A stretch of DNA of 9,026 nucleotides, from NCBI GenBank assembly GCA_041568335.1, contig JBFFZZ010000118.1, positions 1-9,026 on the forward strand, in the 5' to 3' direction. Positions 1 through 7,092 of this stretch are shown here, piece after piece (the stretch's first letter is position 1; the number at the start of each line of letters is the position of its first letter). Source of the stretch: WVWW01 sp041568335 (GTDB lineage Bacteria; Acidobacteriota; Polarisedimenticolia; Polarisedimenticolales; Polarisedimenticolaceae). A program made the position numbers and the translations under genes. The notes under the pieces are model-generated. The model saw only the letters and a list, made by a program, of their open reading frames with translations. It did not search any database and had not been told where the DNA came from.

Positions 1-686
1 GCGGGACGTTGTTCCTCGACGAGATCGGGGAGATGGACCCCGGCACGCAGGCGAAGCTCTTGCGCGTGCTGGATCACAACGAGTTCATGCGCGTGGGCGG
101 TCATCAGAGCATTCGCGTCGACGTGCGGCTGATCGCCGCGACGAACGCCGATCTGGAAGGCATGGTCGACGACGGAAGCTTCCGCCAGGACCTGTATTAC
201 CGGCTCAAAGTGGTGCGTCTCCGGGTCCCCGCGCTGCGCGAGCGAAGGCCCGATATTCCTTATCTTATCGACACTTTTCTCGACGAGCTGGCCGGTTCCA
301 ACGCCGTTCGTCGTAAGAGCGTCTCGCCCGCGGCGCTGACCGCGCTGACGGATCATGCCTGGCCCGGCAACGTGCGTGAGCTCAAGAACCTGCTCGAGAG
401 CCTGCTCGTAACGATGGACGGCGACGAGATCGGTGTCGAGGATTTGCCACGATCGGTTCGCGGTACTCGCGCGGAGGTCGACGCGACCGAGCTCGCCGCC
501 GGTACGACGCTCGAGCAGATGGAACGCGCGCTCATCCGCCGCACGCTCGAACATACCGGCGGCAACAGGACGCACAGCGCGGCACTGCTCGGTATCGGTG
601 TGCGCACGCTGCAACGCAAGATGCAGGCGTACGACATTCAGATCAAACCCACCCGTCGACGGCGTCGAAAACGCGACGCGACGTAG
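1..686 (+). CDS. Sigma-54-dependent transcriptional activator, C-terminal part (5' end outside window)
   Basis: The reading frame is open from the left edge (first full codon at base 3), so the N-terminal sensory part and most of the AAA+ domain, including Walker A and GAFTGA, lie outside the window. The visible 228 or so residues start in the Walker B region (GTLFLDEIGEM), then show the conserved TQAKLLRVL, RLIAATNADL, FRQDLYYRL, an LRERRPDI segment with arginine-finger residues, and the sensor II motif WPGNVRELKN. A Fis-type helix-turn-helix follows (EQMERALIRRTLEHTGGN to LGIGVRTLQRKMQAYDI), then a basic tail with RRRRRK. Such proteins hydrolyse ATP to open promoters held by sigma-54 RNA polymerase. 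The TTG at base 9 is an internal leucine codon, not a start. Whether the missing N-terminus is a receiver, GAF or PAS domain cannot be told. Family assignment is secure; the target genes are unknown. Confidence 0.93.
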   Translation, partial: GTLFLDEIGEMDPGTQAKLLRVLDHNEFMRVGGHQSIRVDVRLIAATNADLEGMVDDGSFRQDLYYRLKVVRLRVPALRERRPDIPYLIDTFLDELAGSNAVRRKSVSPAALTALTDHAWPGNVRELKNLLESLLVTMDGDEIGVEDLPRSVRGTRAEVDATELAAGTTLEQMERALIRRTLEHTGGNRTHSAALLGIGVRTLQRKMQAYDIQIKPTRRRRRKRDAT

Positions 687-713
687 CGTCGTAATCGCGT
701 TTGATGTTTTTTT
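669..713 (+). terminator. Hairpin terminator overlapping the end of the sigma-54 activator gene
   Basis: An 8-bp outer stem pairs 669-676 (AAACGCGA) with 695-702 (TCGCGTTT). A 5-bp inner stem pairs 679-683 (CGACG) with 687-691 (CGTCG) around the loop TAG, which is the stop codon of the upstream gene. An internal loop of 2 and 3 bases separates the stems. Seven T residues follow at 707-713, four bases after the stem, a slightly loose arrangement for an intrinsic terminator. It sits just before the promoter of the next gene, which fits insulation of that gene from read-through. Confidence 0.6.
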
Positions 714-717
714 GGTC

Positions 718-746
718 TTGACACAGGAATTGTGTTCTTTCATATT
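718..746 (+). promoter_or_regulatory. Predicted sigma-70-type promoter of the histone-like gene
   Basis: A perfect -35 hexamer TTGACA (718-723) is separated by exactly 17 bases from CATATT (741-746), which matches TATAAT at 4 of 6 positions. Transcription would start near 752-754 and give a leader of about 50 bases. The region is visibly AT-richer than its surroundings. The call rests on consensus match only. Confidence 0.6.
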
Positions 747-764
747 CGGCAATGTATGAATCAA

Positions 765-781
765 CGATCGAAGTTCGATCG
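765..781. promoter_or_regulatory. Perfect 17-base palindrome in the leader, possible operator or hairpin
   Basis: CGATCGAA (765-772), a single central G (773) and TTCGATCG (774-781) form an uninterrupted inverted repeat. It lies just downstream of the predicted transcription start and five bases before the Shine-Dalgarno sequence at 786-797. As DNA it could be a repressor site placed to block transcription. As RNA it could fold as a 7-bp stem with a 3-base loop next to the ribosome site. Which of these applies, if any, is inference. Confidence 0.5.
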
Positions 782-785
782 AGGG

Positions 786-797
786 AAGGAGGTGATT
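786..797 (+). promoter_or_regulatory. Near-complete anti-16S Shine-Dalgarno sequence
   Basis: AAGGAGGTGATT matches the complement of the usual 16S rRNA 3' end (AAGGAGGTGATC) at 11 consecutive bases. The GGAGG core ends nine bases before the ATG at 802, an optimal spacing. It fixes the start of the histone-like gene and rules out the overlapping frame that begins near 752. It implies very strong ribosome recruitment. Confidence 0.85.
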
Positions 798-801
798 CAG
801 C

Positions 802-1173
802 ATGGCGAAGAGAAAAGCGAAGAGGAAGGCAACCAAGCGTAAGGCCGCGAAGCGCAAGACAACGAAGCGCAAAGCAACCAAGCGCAAGACCAAGCGCAAA
901 GCCAAGAAGAAGGCCACCAAGAAAAAGGCGAAGCGCAAGACCAAGCGCAAGGCCAAGAAGAAAGCCACCAAGAAAAAGGCGAAGCGCAAGACCAAGCGCA
1001 AGGCCAAGAAGAAAGCCACCAGGAAGAAAGCGAAGCGCAAGGCCACCAAGAAGAAGGCGAAACGCAAGACCAAACGCAAAGCCACAAAGAAAAAGGCGAA
1101 GCGTAAGGCCAAGCGCAAAGCCACCAAGAAGAAGGCGAAGCGCAAGACCAAGCGCAGGGCCAAGAAGAAGTAA
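802..1173 (+). CDS. Histone H1-like Lys/Arg/Ala/Thr repeat protein
   Basis: This 123-residue protein contains only five kinds of amino acid: the initial Met plus Lys, Arg, Ala and Thr. There is no acidic, aromatic, proline or glycine residue. It has no globular domain and should be disordered and extremely basic. It is built from short repeats: residues 33-49 and 50-66 are identical 17-residue units, followed by 13-residue units of the KATKKKAKRKTKR type. It resembles the Lys/Ala-rich tails of bacterial histone H1-like proteins (chlamydial Hc1/Hc2 type, AlgP-type tails), which bind DNA non-specifically and compact or organise the nucleoid. That role is inferred from composition; RNA or polyphosphate binding is also possible. 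The start is fixed by a near-perfect Shine-Dalgarno sequence and the ATG at 802. The gene has its own predicted promoter and terminator, so it is probably a strongly expressed single-gene unit. Overlapping long frames on both strands are by-products of the repeats. Confidence 0.88.
   Translation: MAKRKAKRKATKRKAAKRKTTKRKATKRKTKRKAKKKATKKKAKRKTKRKAKKKATKKKAKRKTKRKAKKKATRKKAKRKATKKKAKRKTKRKATKKKAKRKAKRKATKKKAKRKTKRRAKKK
898..1155 (+). repeat. Tandem in-frame repeats in the histone-like gene
   Basis: Two near-identical 51-base units (898-948 and 949-999) are followed by a shortened related unit (1000-1038) and three 39-base units (1039-1077, 1078-1116, 1117-1155). All are multiples of three, so unit gain or loss would keep the frame. 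The two 51-base units encode identical peptides, KAKKKATKKKAKRKTKR, and differ at only a couple of third positions, which suggests recent duplication or gene conversion. Confidence 0.85.
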
Positions 1174-1182
1174 CTAAATCGT

Positions 1183-1198
1183 CGGCTCGATAGAGCCG
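1183..1198. other. Small perfect hairpin downstream of the histone-like gene
   Basis: CGGCTC (1183-1188) and GAGCCG (1193-1198) form a 6-bp stem with loop GATA. On the plus strand it is followed by an A-run, so it is not itself a plus-strand terminator. It may protect the transcript 3' end or act with the larger hairpin at 1212-1235. Confidence 0.4.
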
Positions 1199-1211
1199 CA
1201 AAAAAATCTCA

Positions 1212-1246
1212 GGGGACGCTGACCCGGGCGTCCCCGTCTTTTTTTT
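1212..1246 (+). terminator. Strong rho-independent terminator, possibly bidirectional
   Basis: GGGGACGC (1212-1219) pairs perfectly with GCGTCCCC (1228-1235) around an 8-base loop. It is followed by GTC and eight T residues (1239-1246), a textbook intrinsic terminator for the histone-like gene. Read on the minus strand, the same hairpin is followed after five bases by seven T (complement of the A-run 1200-1206), so it could also end the cyclophilin transcript arriving from the right. Confidence 0.85.
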
Positions 1247-1267
1247 GGGGAAAGAACTCCCGGCGCT

Positions 1268-1975
1268 TCAGTTCTCGGGCTGGTCTCGACGCTCGAGCTT
1301 CGTCGGGCCGGACACTGTCTGACGCGGTTTCGGGAGCGGCGCGGGTTGGCCGATCCGGTGGATCCGGATCGAGTCGATCTTGATCTCCTCGATGGGCCGG
1401 CCGTTCGCGAAGGCCTTCTGCTGGCTGATCTGGAAGACGACCTCTCGGCCCTCGACCACCATCCCGAAACAGGGAAAAACGCGGTTGAACCGCGGGTTTG
1501 CCGCCGCCGTCACGAAGAACTGGACCGCGCTGGGCCGCCCGTTGACCCGCGTCATCCCGAGCCGTCCGGCGTCACTGAAGTTGTACGGGCCGTAGCCCTC
1601 CTCCGGCGCGTAAAGGGGCGGCGCCCCGCGTCCGGTCCCGGTCCAGTCGCCGGCCTCGAAGAGTAGCCCCGCGCGCAGGATGTGGATCGGAAGGCCGTCG
1701 TAGTAGGGGTATTTCTGCTCTTCGCCGCTGGCATCGGTCCAGGCGAGCTCCCCCATCGCGAGGGCGGCGAAGTGCGCCACCGATTGCGGCGCCTGCTCGG
1801 GCAGGAGGCGGGCGACCACCCGGCCCAGGTCGGTCTCGATGACCGCGTAGTGGCCCGGCTTCCAGTCGGGGGCGGGCGCGAACGGGGGCGCCTCGCCGGC
1901 GGAAGGCGTGGCCCCGGCCGACAGGCAGGACGCCCACAGGATCCACCCGGTCAGGAACCCGATCCGCCGATTCAT
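1268..1975 (-). CDS. Exported cyclophilin-type peptidyl-prolyl cis-trans isomerase, catalytically degenerate
   Basis: The 235-residue product starts at the ATG complementary to 1973-1975. This gives a typical signal peptide (MNRRIG, then the hydrophobic FLTGWILWASCLSAGA) with likely cleavage near residue 22, so the protein should be periplasmic. An in-frame ATG five codons upstream (1990) is possible but puts charged residues ahead. Residues 43-207 form a cyclophilin domain: AVIETDLGRVVARLLPEQAP, YYDGLPIH, GDWTGTGRG, then VQFFV and FGMVVEG. Cyclophilins isomerise X-Pro bonds during folding. Against human cyclophilin A the catalytic Arg55 aligns with Ile99, Gln63 with Glu107, Trp121 with Arg162 and His126 with Phe167, while Gln111 (Gln152) and Phe113 (Phe154) are kept. 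Catalysis may be weak or absent and the protein may act as a chaperone or binding module. It is divergent from pilT, with which no functional link is visible. Confidence 0.88.
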   Translation of the reverse strand: MNRRIGFLTGWILWASCLSAGATPSAGEAPPFAPAPDWKPGHYAVIETDLGRVVARLLPEQAPQSVAHFAALAMGELAWTDASGEEQKYPYYDGLPIHILRAGLLFEAGDWTGTGRGAPPLYAPEEGYGPYNFSDAGRLGMTRVNGRPSAVQFFVTAAANPRFNRVFPCFGMVVEGREVVFQISQQKAFANGRPIEEIKIDSIRIHRIGQPAPLPKPRQTVSGPTKLERRDQPEN

Positions 1976-2011
1976 CTCGCAAGCCCCCATTTACGGGAAA
2001 AGCCCCTCGGA

Positions 2012-2040
2012 ATCGTACGCGGGCGGCCCGAGACTCGCAA
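2012..2040 (-). promoter_or_regulatory. Candidate sigma-70-like promoter of the cyclophilin gene
   Basis: On the minus strand TTGCGA (complement of 2035-2040) and TACGAT (complement of 2012-2017) are 17 bases apart, each matching consensus at 4 of 6 positions. It points to the cyclophilin gene with a leader of about 30 bases. Chance matches at this level are common. Confidence 0.35.
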
Positions 2041-2064
2041 CCGAACCGGTCCGTTTCCCGCGGC

Positions 2065-2093
2065 TTGTCCACCTATCGGCGGAAACCTATATT
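2065..2093 (+). promoter_or_regulatory. Predicted sigma-70-type promoter of the pilT gene
   Basis: TTGTCC (2065-2070, 4 of 6 to TTGACA) and TATATT (2088-2093, 5 of 6 to TATAAT) are separated by exactly 17 bases. Transcription from about 2100 would leave a short leader containing the GAGGAG ribosome site at 2115-2120. It stands back to back with the weaker candidate for the divergent cyclophilin gene. Confidence 0.55.
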
Positions 2094-2128
2094 CGCTCCC
2101 GGTTCCAACAAAATGAGGAGTGTGGACG

Positions 2129-3832
2129 GTGGCCCAGCTCGACCCCCTGCTGAAAGCCCTGAAGGAACGGAACGCCAACGAGTTGATCCTGAAGGACGGC
2201 CAGCAGCCGATGTTCGGAATGGCCGACGGGCTCAAGCCGGTTTCGCCGAAATCGCTGACCCGGCCGCAGATCATCGCCCTGCTTTGCGAGCTCGCCGGCC
2301 CGGTCGAATCGCTCAAGCTGAAAGGCGGCGAGGCGATGAACTTCTCCTACGCCCTGGACGGCTCCGGTTCGTTCGAGATCGGTGTGGTGACGACCGGCGG
2401 TTTTTCCGTGACCGTGCGGCCGAAGCAAGGGGCGGTGGCCGCCGGAGACGGGGTCCCGGTGGCCGAGGTTGCGATCCCCGGAGCGGGCGCGCCGCTCTCC
2501 ACCGCACCGGCGGGCGGCGAGGTCGACCCGGCGGTGGCCGAGCCGGTCGCTCCTCCGCCTGCACCCGCACCGGTTGCGGCGGTCGCGGTGGATCCGGCAA
2601 CGATCCCCGACCGGCAAGCGCCGGCCGCGGTGGCCACGACCGATCCGGTCGCGGTATCACCGGCGGCGCCGAGCGTCACCGAGAATCCGGTGACCCAGCT
2701 GGCCCCGGCCCGTGCGGCGGCGGAGCAGACCCACAAGACGGAGATCGAACGTTACCTGCGCCGCATGTTCGAGATGGGCGCCAGCGACCTGCACCTGTCC
2801 GCCGAAGAGGTGCCGATGGTGCGGTTGCACGGCGAGATGATCCGGTTGGAGGGCGAGCGGCCGTTGCCCGCGAACCAGACCCAGCTGCTGCTCGATTCGA
2901 TCACCCCGGATCGCAACCGCAAGGAGTTCTTCGAGTGCGCCGACACCGATTACGCCCACGAGATCCCCGGTGTATCCCGGTTTCGCGTCAACCTGTTCCG
3001 CGACCGCAAGGGTGTCGGCGGCGTCTTCCGCACGATCCCGACCGAGATCCTGACCGCCGAGCAGCTCGGCCTCCCGCCCGCGATCCTCAACCTCTGCAAC
3101 CTCAACAAGGGACTGGTGCTGGTGACCGGCCCCACGGGCTCGGGTAAGTCGACGACGCTGGCCGCGATGGTCGACTACATCAACAAGACGCGCACCGACC
3201 ACATCATCACGATCGAGGACCCGATCGAGTTCGTGCACCCCAACCAGAAGTGCCTGGTCAACCAGCGCGAGGTCATCACCCACACCTCCGGCTTCAAGAA
3301 GGCGCTGCGGGCGGCGCTGCGTGAAGACCCCGACATCGTCCTGGTCGGCGAGATGCGCGACCTGGAGACGATCGCGATCGCGATCGAGACCGCCGAGACG
3401 GGCCACCTGGTCTTCGGCACACTGCACACGACGACGGCGATCTCGACCGTCGATCGCATCATCGACCAGTTCCCCGCCGACCGGCAGGCCCAGATCCGCA
3501 CGATGCTCGCCGAGGGGCTCCGCGGCGTGGTCGCCCAGACCCTGCTCAAGAAGATCGGCGGCGGCCGTGTGGCGGCGCTCGAGGTCCTGATCGTCACCTC
3601 GGCGATCTCGAACCTGATCCGCGAGGGCAAGACCTTCCAGATCCCCAGCCTGATGCAAACCGGTAAGAAGATCGGCATGCAGATGCTCAACGATGCGTTG
3701 ATGGAGCTGGTCAAGAAGAAGGTCGTGGAGCCGGACGAGGCCTACATGAAGGCCGTCGACAAGACCAGCTTCCTATCCGCCTGCAAGTCGAACAACATCC
3801 GGATCACCCTCCCGACGGGGAAAGACGACTAG
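2129..3832 (+). CDS. pilT: PilT-like type IV pilus retraction ATPase with extra N-terminal domain
   Basis: This is a hexameric motor ATPase of the type IV pilus, acting at the inner-membrane base to pull pilin out of the fibre. The GTG at 2129 is chosen because GAGGAG (2115-2120) lies eight bases upstream; a GTG at 2120 overlaps that site. The product has 567 residues against about 340-370 for ordinary PilT. Residues 1-100 are a degenerate PilT N-domain (ELILKDGQQPMF, NFSYALDGSGSFEI). A Pro/Ala/Val-rich linker runs to about 204. A second, standard N-domain (205-330; ASDLHLSAEEVPM, FRVNLFRDRKGVGGVFR) and the RecA-like motor follow. Walker A GPTGSGKST is at 334-342, the Asp box IEDPIEF starts at 362, Walker B runs DPDIVLVGE (400-408) and the His box has GTLH with H433. 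The PilT signature AIRNLIRE reads AISNLIRE (492-499). The downstream QIPSLMQTGKKIGMQMLNDAL is PilT-like, not PilB-like. No pilin genes are in the window. Confidence 0.92.
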   Translation: MAQLDPLLKALKERNANELILKDGQQPMFGMADGLKPVSPKSLTRPQIIALLCELAGPVESLKLKGGEAMNFSYALDGSGSFEIGVVTTGGFSVTVRPKQGAVAAGDGVPVAEVAIPGAGAPLSTAPAGGEVDPAVAEPVAPPPAPAPVAAVAVDPATIPDRQAPAAVATTDPVAVSPAAPSVTENPVTQLAPARAAAEQTHKTEIERYLRRMFEMGASDLHLSAEEVPMVRLHGEMIRLEGERPLPANQTQLLLDSITPDRNRKEFFECADTDYAHEIPGVSRFRVNLFRDRKGVGGVFRTIPTEILTAEQLGLPPAILNLCNLNKGLVLVTGPTGSGKSTTLAAMVDYINKTRTDHIITIEDPIEFVHPNQKCLVNQREVITHTSGFKKALRAALREDPDIVLVGEMRDLETIAIAIETAETGHLVFGTLHTTTAISTVDRIIDQFPADRQAQIRTMLAEGLRGVVAQTLLKKIGGGRVAALEVLIVTSAISNLIREGKTFQIPSLMQTGKKIGMQMLNDALMELVKKKVVEPDEAYMKAVDKTSFLSACKSNNIRITLPTGKDD

Positions 3833-3842
3833 GCCGCTAGTC
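3827..3842. terminator. Short palindrome holding both convergent stop codons
   Basis: GACTAG (3827-3832) and CTAGTC (3837-3842) form a perfect 6-bp stem with a GCCG loop. The pilT stop TAG (3830-3832) and the deaminase stop (complement of 3837-3839) are inside the two arms, and the 4-base intergenic gap is the loop. There is no clear T-run on either strand, so termination by this hairpin alone would be weak. It may instead protect 3' ends, or the two transcripts may overlap. Confidence 0.35.
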
Positions 3843-4265
3843 TTGCTTGCTCAGGTCGACCAGCTCGATCCCGAGCTGCCCGGCGACCTCGATGCTGCGC
3901 TCGTCGCGGTAAAAATCCCCGTAGTAGACCTTCGAGATTCCTGCGTTGGCGAGCAGCCGGAAGCAGTTCCAGCACGGCGACGCCGTCGTGTAGAGCTCGG
4001 CGCCGTCGATGCGCACGCCGTTCTTGGCCGCCTGGATGATCGCGTTGGCCTCGGCGTGCACCGTCGCGACGCAATGATCGTTCTCCATCAGGTGCCCGAC
4101 GTCATCGCAGTGCGGCATCCCGCGGATCGAGCCGTTGTAGCCCGTCGACAGGATCGTCTTGTCGCGCACGATCACCGCTCCGACGTGCTTGCGGTCGCAG
4201 GTGGAGCGTTTCGCCGCCTCGCGCGCGATGTTCATGAAGTAGGTGTGCCAGTCGACCCGCGTCAC
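3837..4265 (-). CDS. Deoxycytidylate (dCMP) deaminase
   Basis: The enzyme converts dCMP to dUMP, the precursor for thymidylate synthesis, in the cytosol. The 142-residue product has the zinc-deaminase signatures HAEANAI (His70, catalytic Glu72) and SPCWNC (Cys98, Cys101). The N-terminal block CDRKHVGAVIV with GYNGSIRGMPHCDD is typical of dCMP deaminases (ComEB/T-even phage type) and not of cytidine or tRNA adenosine deaminases. Cys23, Cys53 and nearby histidines could form the second zinc site known in phage homologues; this is inference. The length is normal. The start is a GTG with GGAGGG (complement of 4273-4278) seven bases upstream. It lies 61 bases after the response regulator stop on the same strand with no clear terminator between, so it may be co-transcribed, though a functional link is not expected. 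Confidence 0.92.
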   Translation of the reverse strand: MTRVDWHTYFMNIAREAAKRSTCDRKHVGAVIVRDKTILSTGYNGSIRGMPHCDDVGHLMENDHCVATVHAEANAIIQAAKNGVRIDGAELYTTASPCWNCFRLLANAGISKVYYGDFYRDERSIEVAGQLGIELVDLSKQD

Positions 4266-4326
4266 GCCGGAGCCCTCCAGGACCGCGCGACACTACCAAA
4301 AACCGCTCTGCTCCGACAAGACGGCT

Positions 4327-5714
<1,388 letters not shown>

Positions 5715-5718
<4 letters not shown>

Positions 5719-6935
5719 TGTTGCTGACCCTCGACCTCTGCGGTCTTTTCGAAAATCATCGGGAGTCGGACGGTGAAACGCGCGCCGCCGAGCGGCGATC
5801 GGTCCACGTCGATCAGGCCTCCATGGCTGTCGACGATCTTCTTGACCGTCGAGAGACCCACGCCGGAGCCCTGGCTCTTGGTGGTGAAGAACGGATGAAA
5901 GATCCGCTCGCAAACTTCTTCGGGGATCCCCGGGCCGTTGTCGGAGATCCGTACGACGACGAGCTCCTCGAACTCGCCCCAGGCGTCCTGATCGCTGGCG
6001 CTGGCCGGGGCCGGCACGCGCTCGATCTCGACCTCGACCCTGCCGGTGTCCCCGGCGGCCTCGGTCGCGTTGATCAGGAGGTTCTCGAACACCTGCCGCA
6101 GCTGATCCGGGTCCATGCGGAACGGGGGCAGCTGGCAGCGGCGCGCGATGAGAATCGAAACGGAAGCGCGGCGTCCCTCGGCAACACGGATCGACTCGTC
6201 GAGGACCGGCATGAGCTCCCCGGGATGGAGGTCGGAGGCCACCGGTTTGACGAACTCCAGGCTCGACGTGACGGTCGAGTCGAGGCGGCGCACCTCGTCG
6301 GTGATCTTGTCCAGCAGCCTTTTTCCGTCGGGGTCCGCGGCAAGGCGGCGACGCAGGAGCCCACAGGTCACCTCGATCGAGGCCAGCGGGTTGCGTACTT
6401 CGTGGGCCAGCCGGGCGGCCATCCCCCCGAGAGCGGCGAGCCGGTCCTTGAGCCGCTTCAGTTCCTCCGAACGCTCGATGCGGGTCAGGTCCTTGAAGAA
6501 CACCGCGGCCCCGGCGACCTCGCCGTCGTCGCCGTGGACGTGCGACATGGTGAAACCGATGCGCGTGCCCTCGCGCCGTTGGGGGCCCAGGTCGAGCTCG
6601 GCGCGGTTCGGAAGGGTGGACAGATCGGCGGCCTCGCGGAGTACCCGGACGAGGTTGGGGTGATCGGCCAGCGCCGATTCGAACGGGGTCCCCTCGGGTG
6701 GCGATCGGTCGAATCCGAGGATCTCGCAGCCATGCCGGTTGATCAGCACCAGGGCGCCGTCGCCGTCGATGGCCACGACGCCGCAGCGGATCCCGCTCAA
6801 CAGCCCGCGGAGGAATACCGGACCGGGGCCCGCAGGACCGCCGGGCGTATCCGGGGCCTCGGCGGTCCCCACGGCGCGTAGGGACTCCTGCTCTTCGGGC
6901 GCAGCGAAAGCGCTGCAGAGCTCCACGGATTCCAC
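5715..6935 (-). CDS. Soluble PAS-domain sensor histidine kinase
   Basis: The 406-residue kinase starts at a GTG (complement of 6933-6935) with GGAAGGA eight bases upstream. Residues 1-40 are Pro/Gly/Ala-rich without a predicted fold. A PAS domain covers about 45-155 (GVVAIDGDGALVLINRHGCEILGF to VAGAAVFFKDLT), a short helix links to HisKA with the phospho-acceptor His178 in LAHEVRNPLASIE, and an HATPase follows: N box NLLINATEAA (Asn289), G1 DNGPGIP (332-338), F box IFHPFFTTK and G2 GSGVGLS (356-362). All catalytic motifs are intact. No membrane segment is visible, so it should sense a cytosolic signal or be recruited by a partner. It phosphorylates the downstream regulator, whose start overlaps its stop. 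The 157-base AT-richer gap upstream is the likely promoter site. The ligand is unknown. Confidence 0.93.
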
Positions 6936-7092
6936 TTTCCGGTTCCTTCCGACCCCCCGTGCAAGGCAAAGTTAGGTTCCAGAAAGCCTGTATTCAAGCC
7001 GATTTGGCAGAATACTTAAAATTATTGACAGTAATTTTTACCGTGAGTAACAGGAATGTTGCGGAGTTGGGGTCCGGTCACGAAACCGTGGG
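6936..7092. promoter_or_regulatory. AT-richer gap between oxidoreductase and kinase genes, probable kinase promoter region
   Basis: This gap stands out as AT-rich in a GC-rich window, especially 7005-7045. On the minus strand AATAAT (complement of 7021-7026) matches the -10 consensus at 5 of 6 positions, but no good -35 lies 16-18 bases upstream. TTGACA also occurs on the plus strand at 7025-7030, but no plus-strand gene follows it. I see no convincing terminator for the oxidoreductase gene, so some read-through into the kinase is possible. Confidence 0.4.

Noticed and set aside
752..1201. Alternative frames over the histone-like gene (Arg/Pro/Ser-rich plus-strand and Trp/Cys/Ser-rich minus-strand proteins)
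   Set aside because: They are mirror products of the AAG/CGC/GCC repeats. Only the frame starting at 802 has a ribosome site at correct spacing.
3371..3386. Tandem GCGATCGC-like motif resembling cyanobacterial HIP1
   Set aside because: It encodes the conserved Ile-Ala-Ile-Ala-Ile stretch of PilT, and codon choice in a GC-rich genome explains it. No other cyanobacterial sign is present.
2657..3658. Minus-strand open frame of 333 codons inside pilT
   Set aside because: Antisense to conserved PilT motifs, with Asp/Arg/Leu-rich translation and no recognisable domain.
5719..6969. Upstream extension of the response regulator frame
   Set aside because: The frame is open but runs through the kinase gene in a different frame with Arg/Pro/Gly-rich translation. 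The receiver domain begins exactly at the ATG at 5718.
6970..6992. Sigma-54-like site upstream of the kinase on the minus strand (TGGAAC to TTTGCC)
   Set aside because: The GG and GC elements are 11 bases apart instead of the required 10, and the -24 element is imperfect.
7025..7053. Plus-strand TTGACA with a weak -10 in the kinase/oxidoreductase gap
   Set aside because: The -10 (TAACAG) matches only 3 of 6 and no plus-strand gene follows; it would only make antisense RNA of the oxidoreductase gene.
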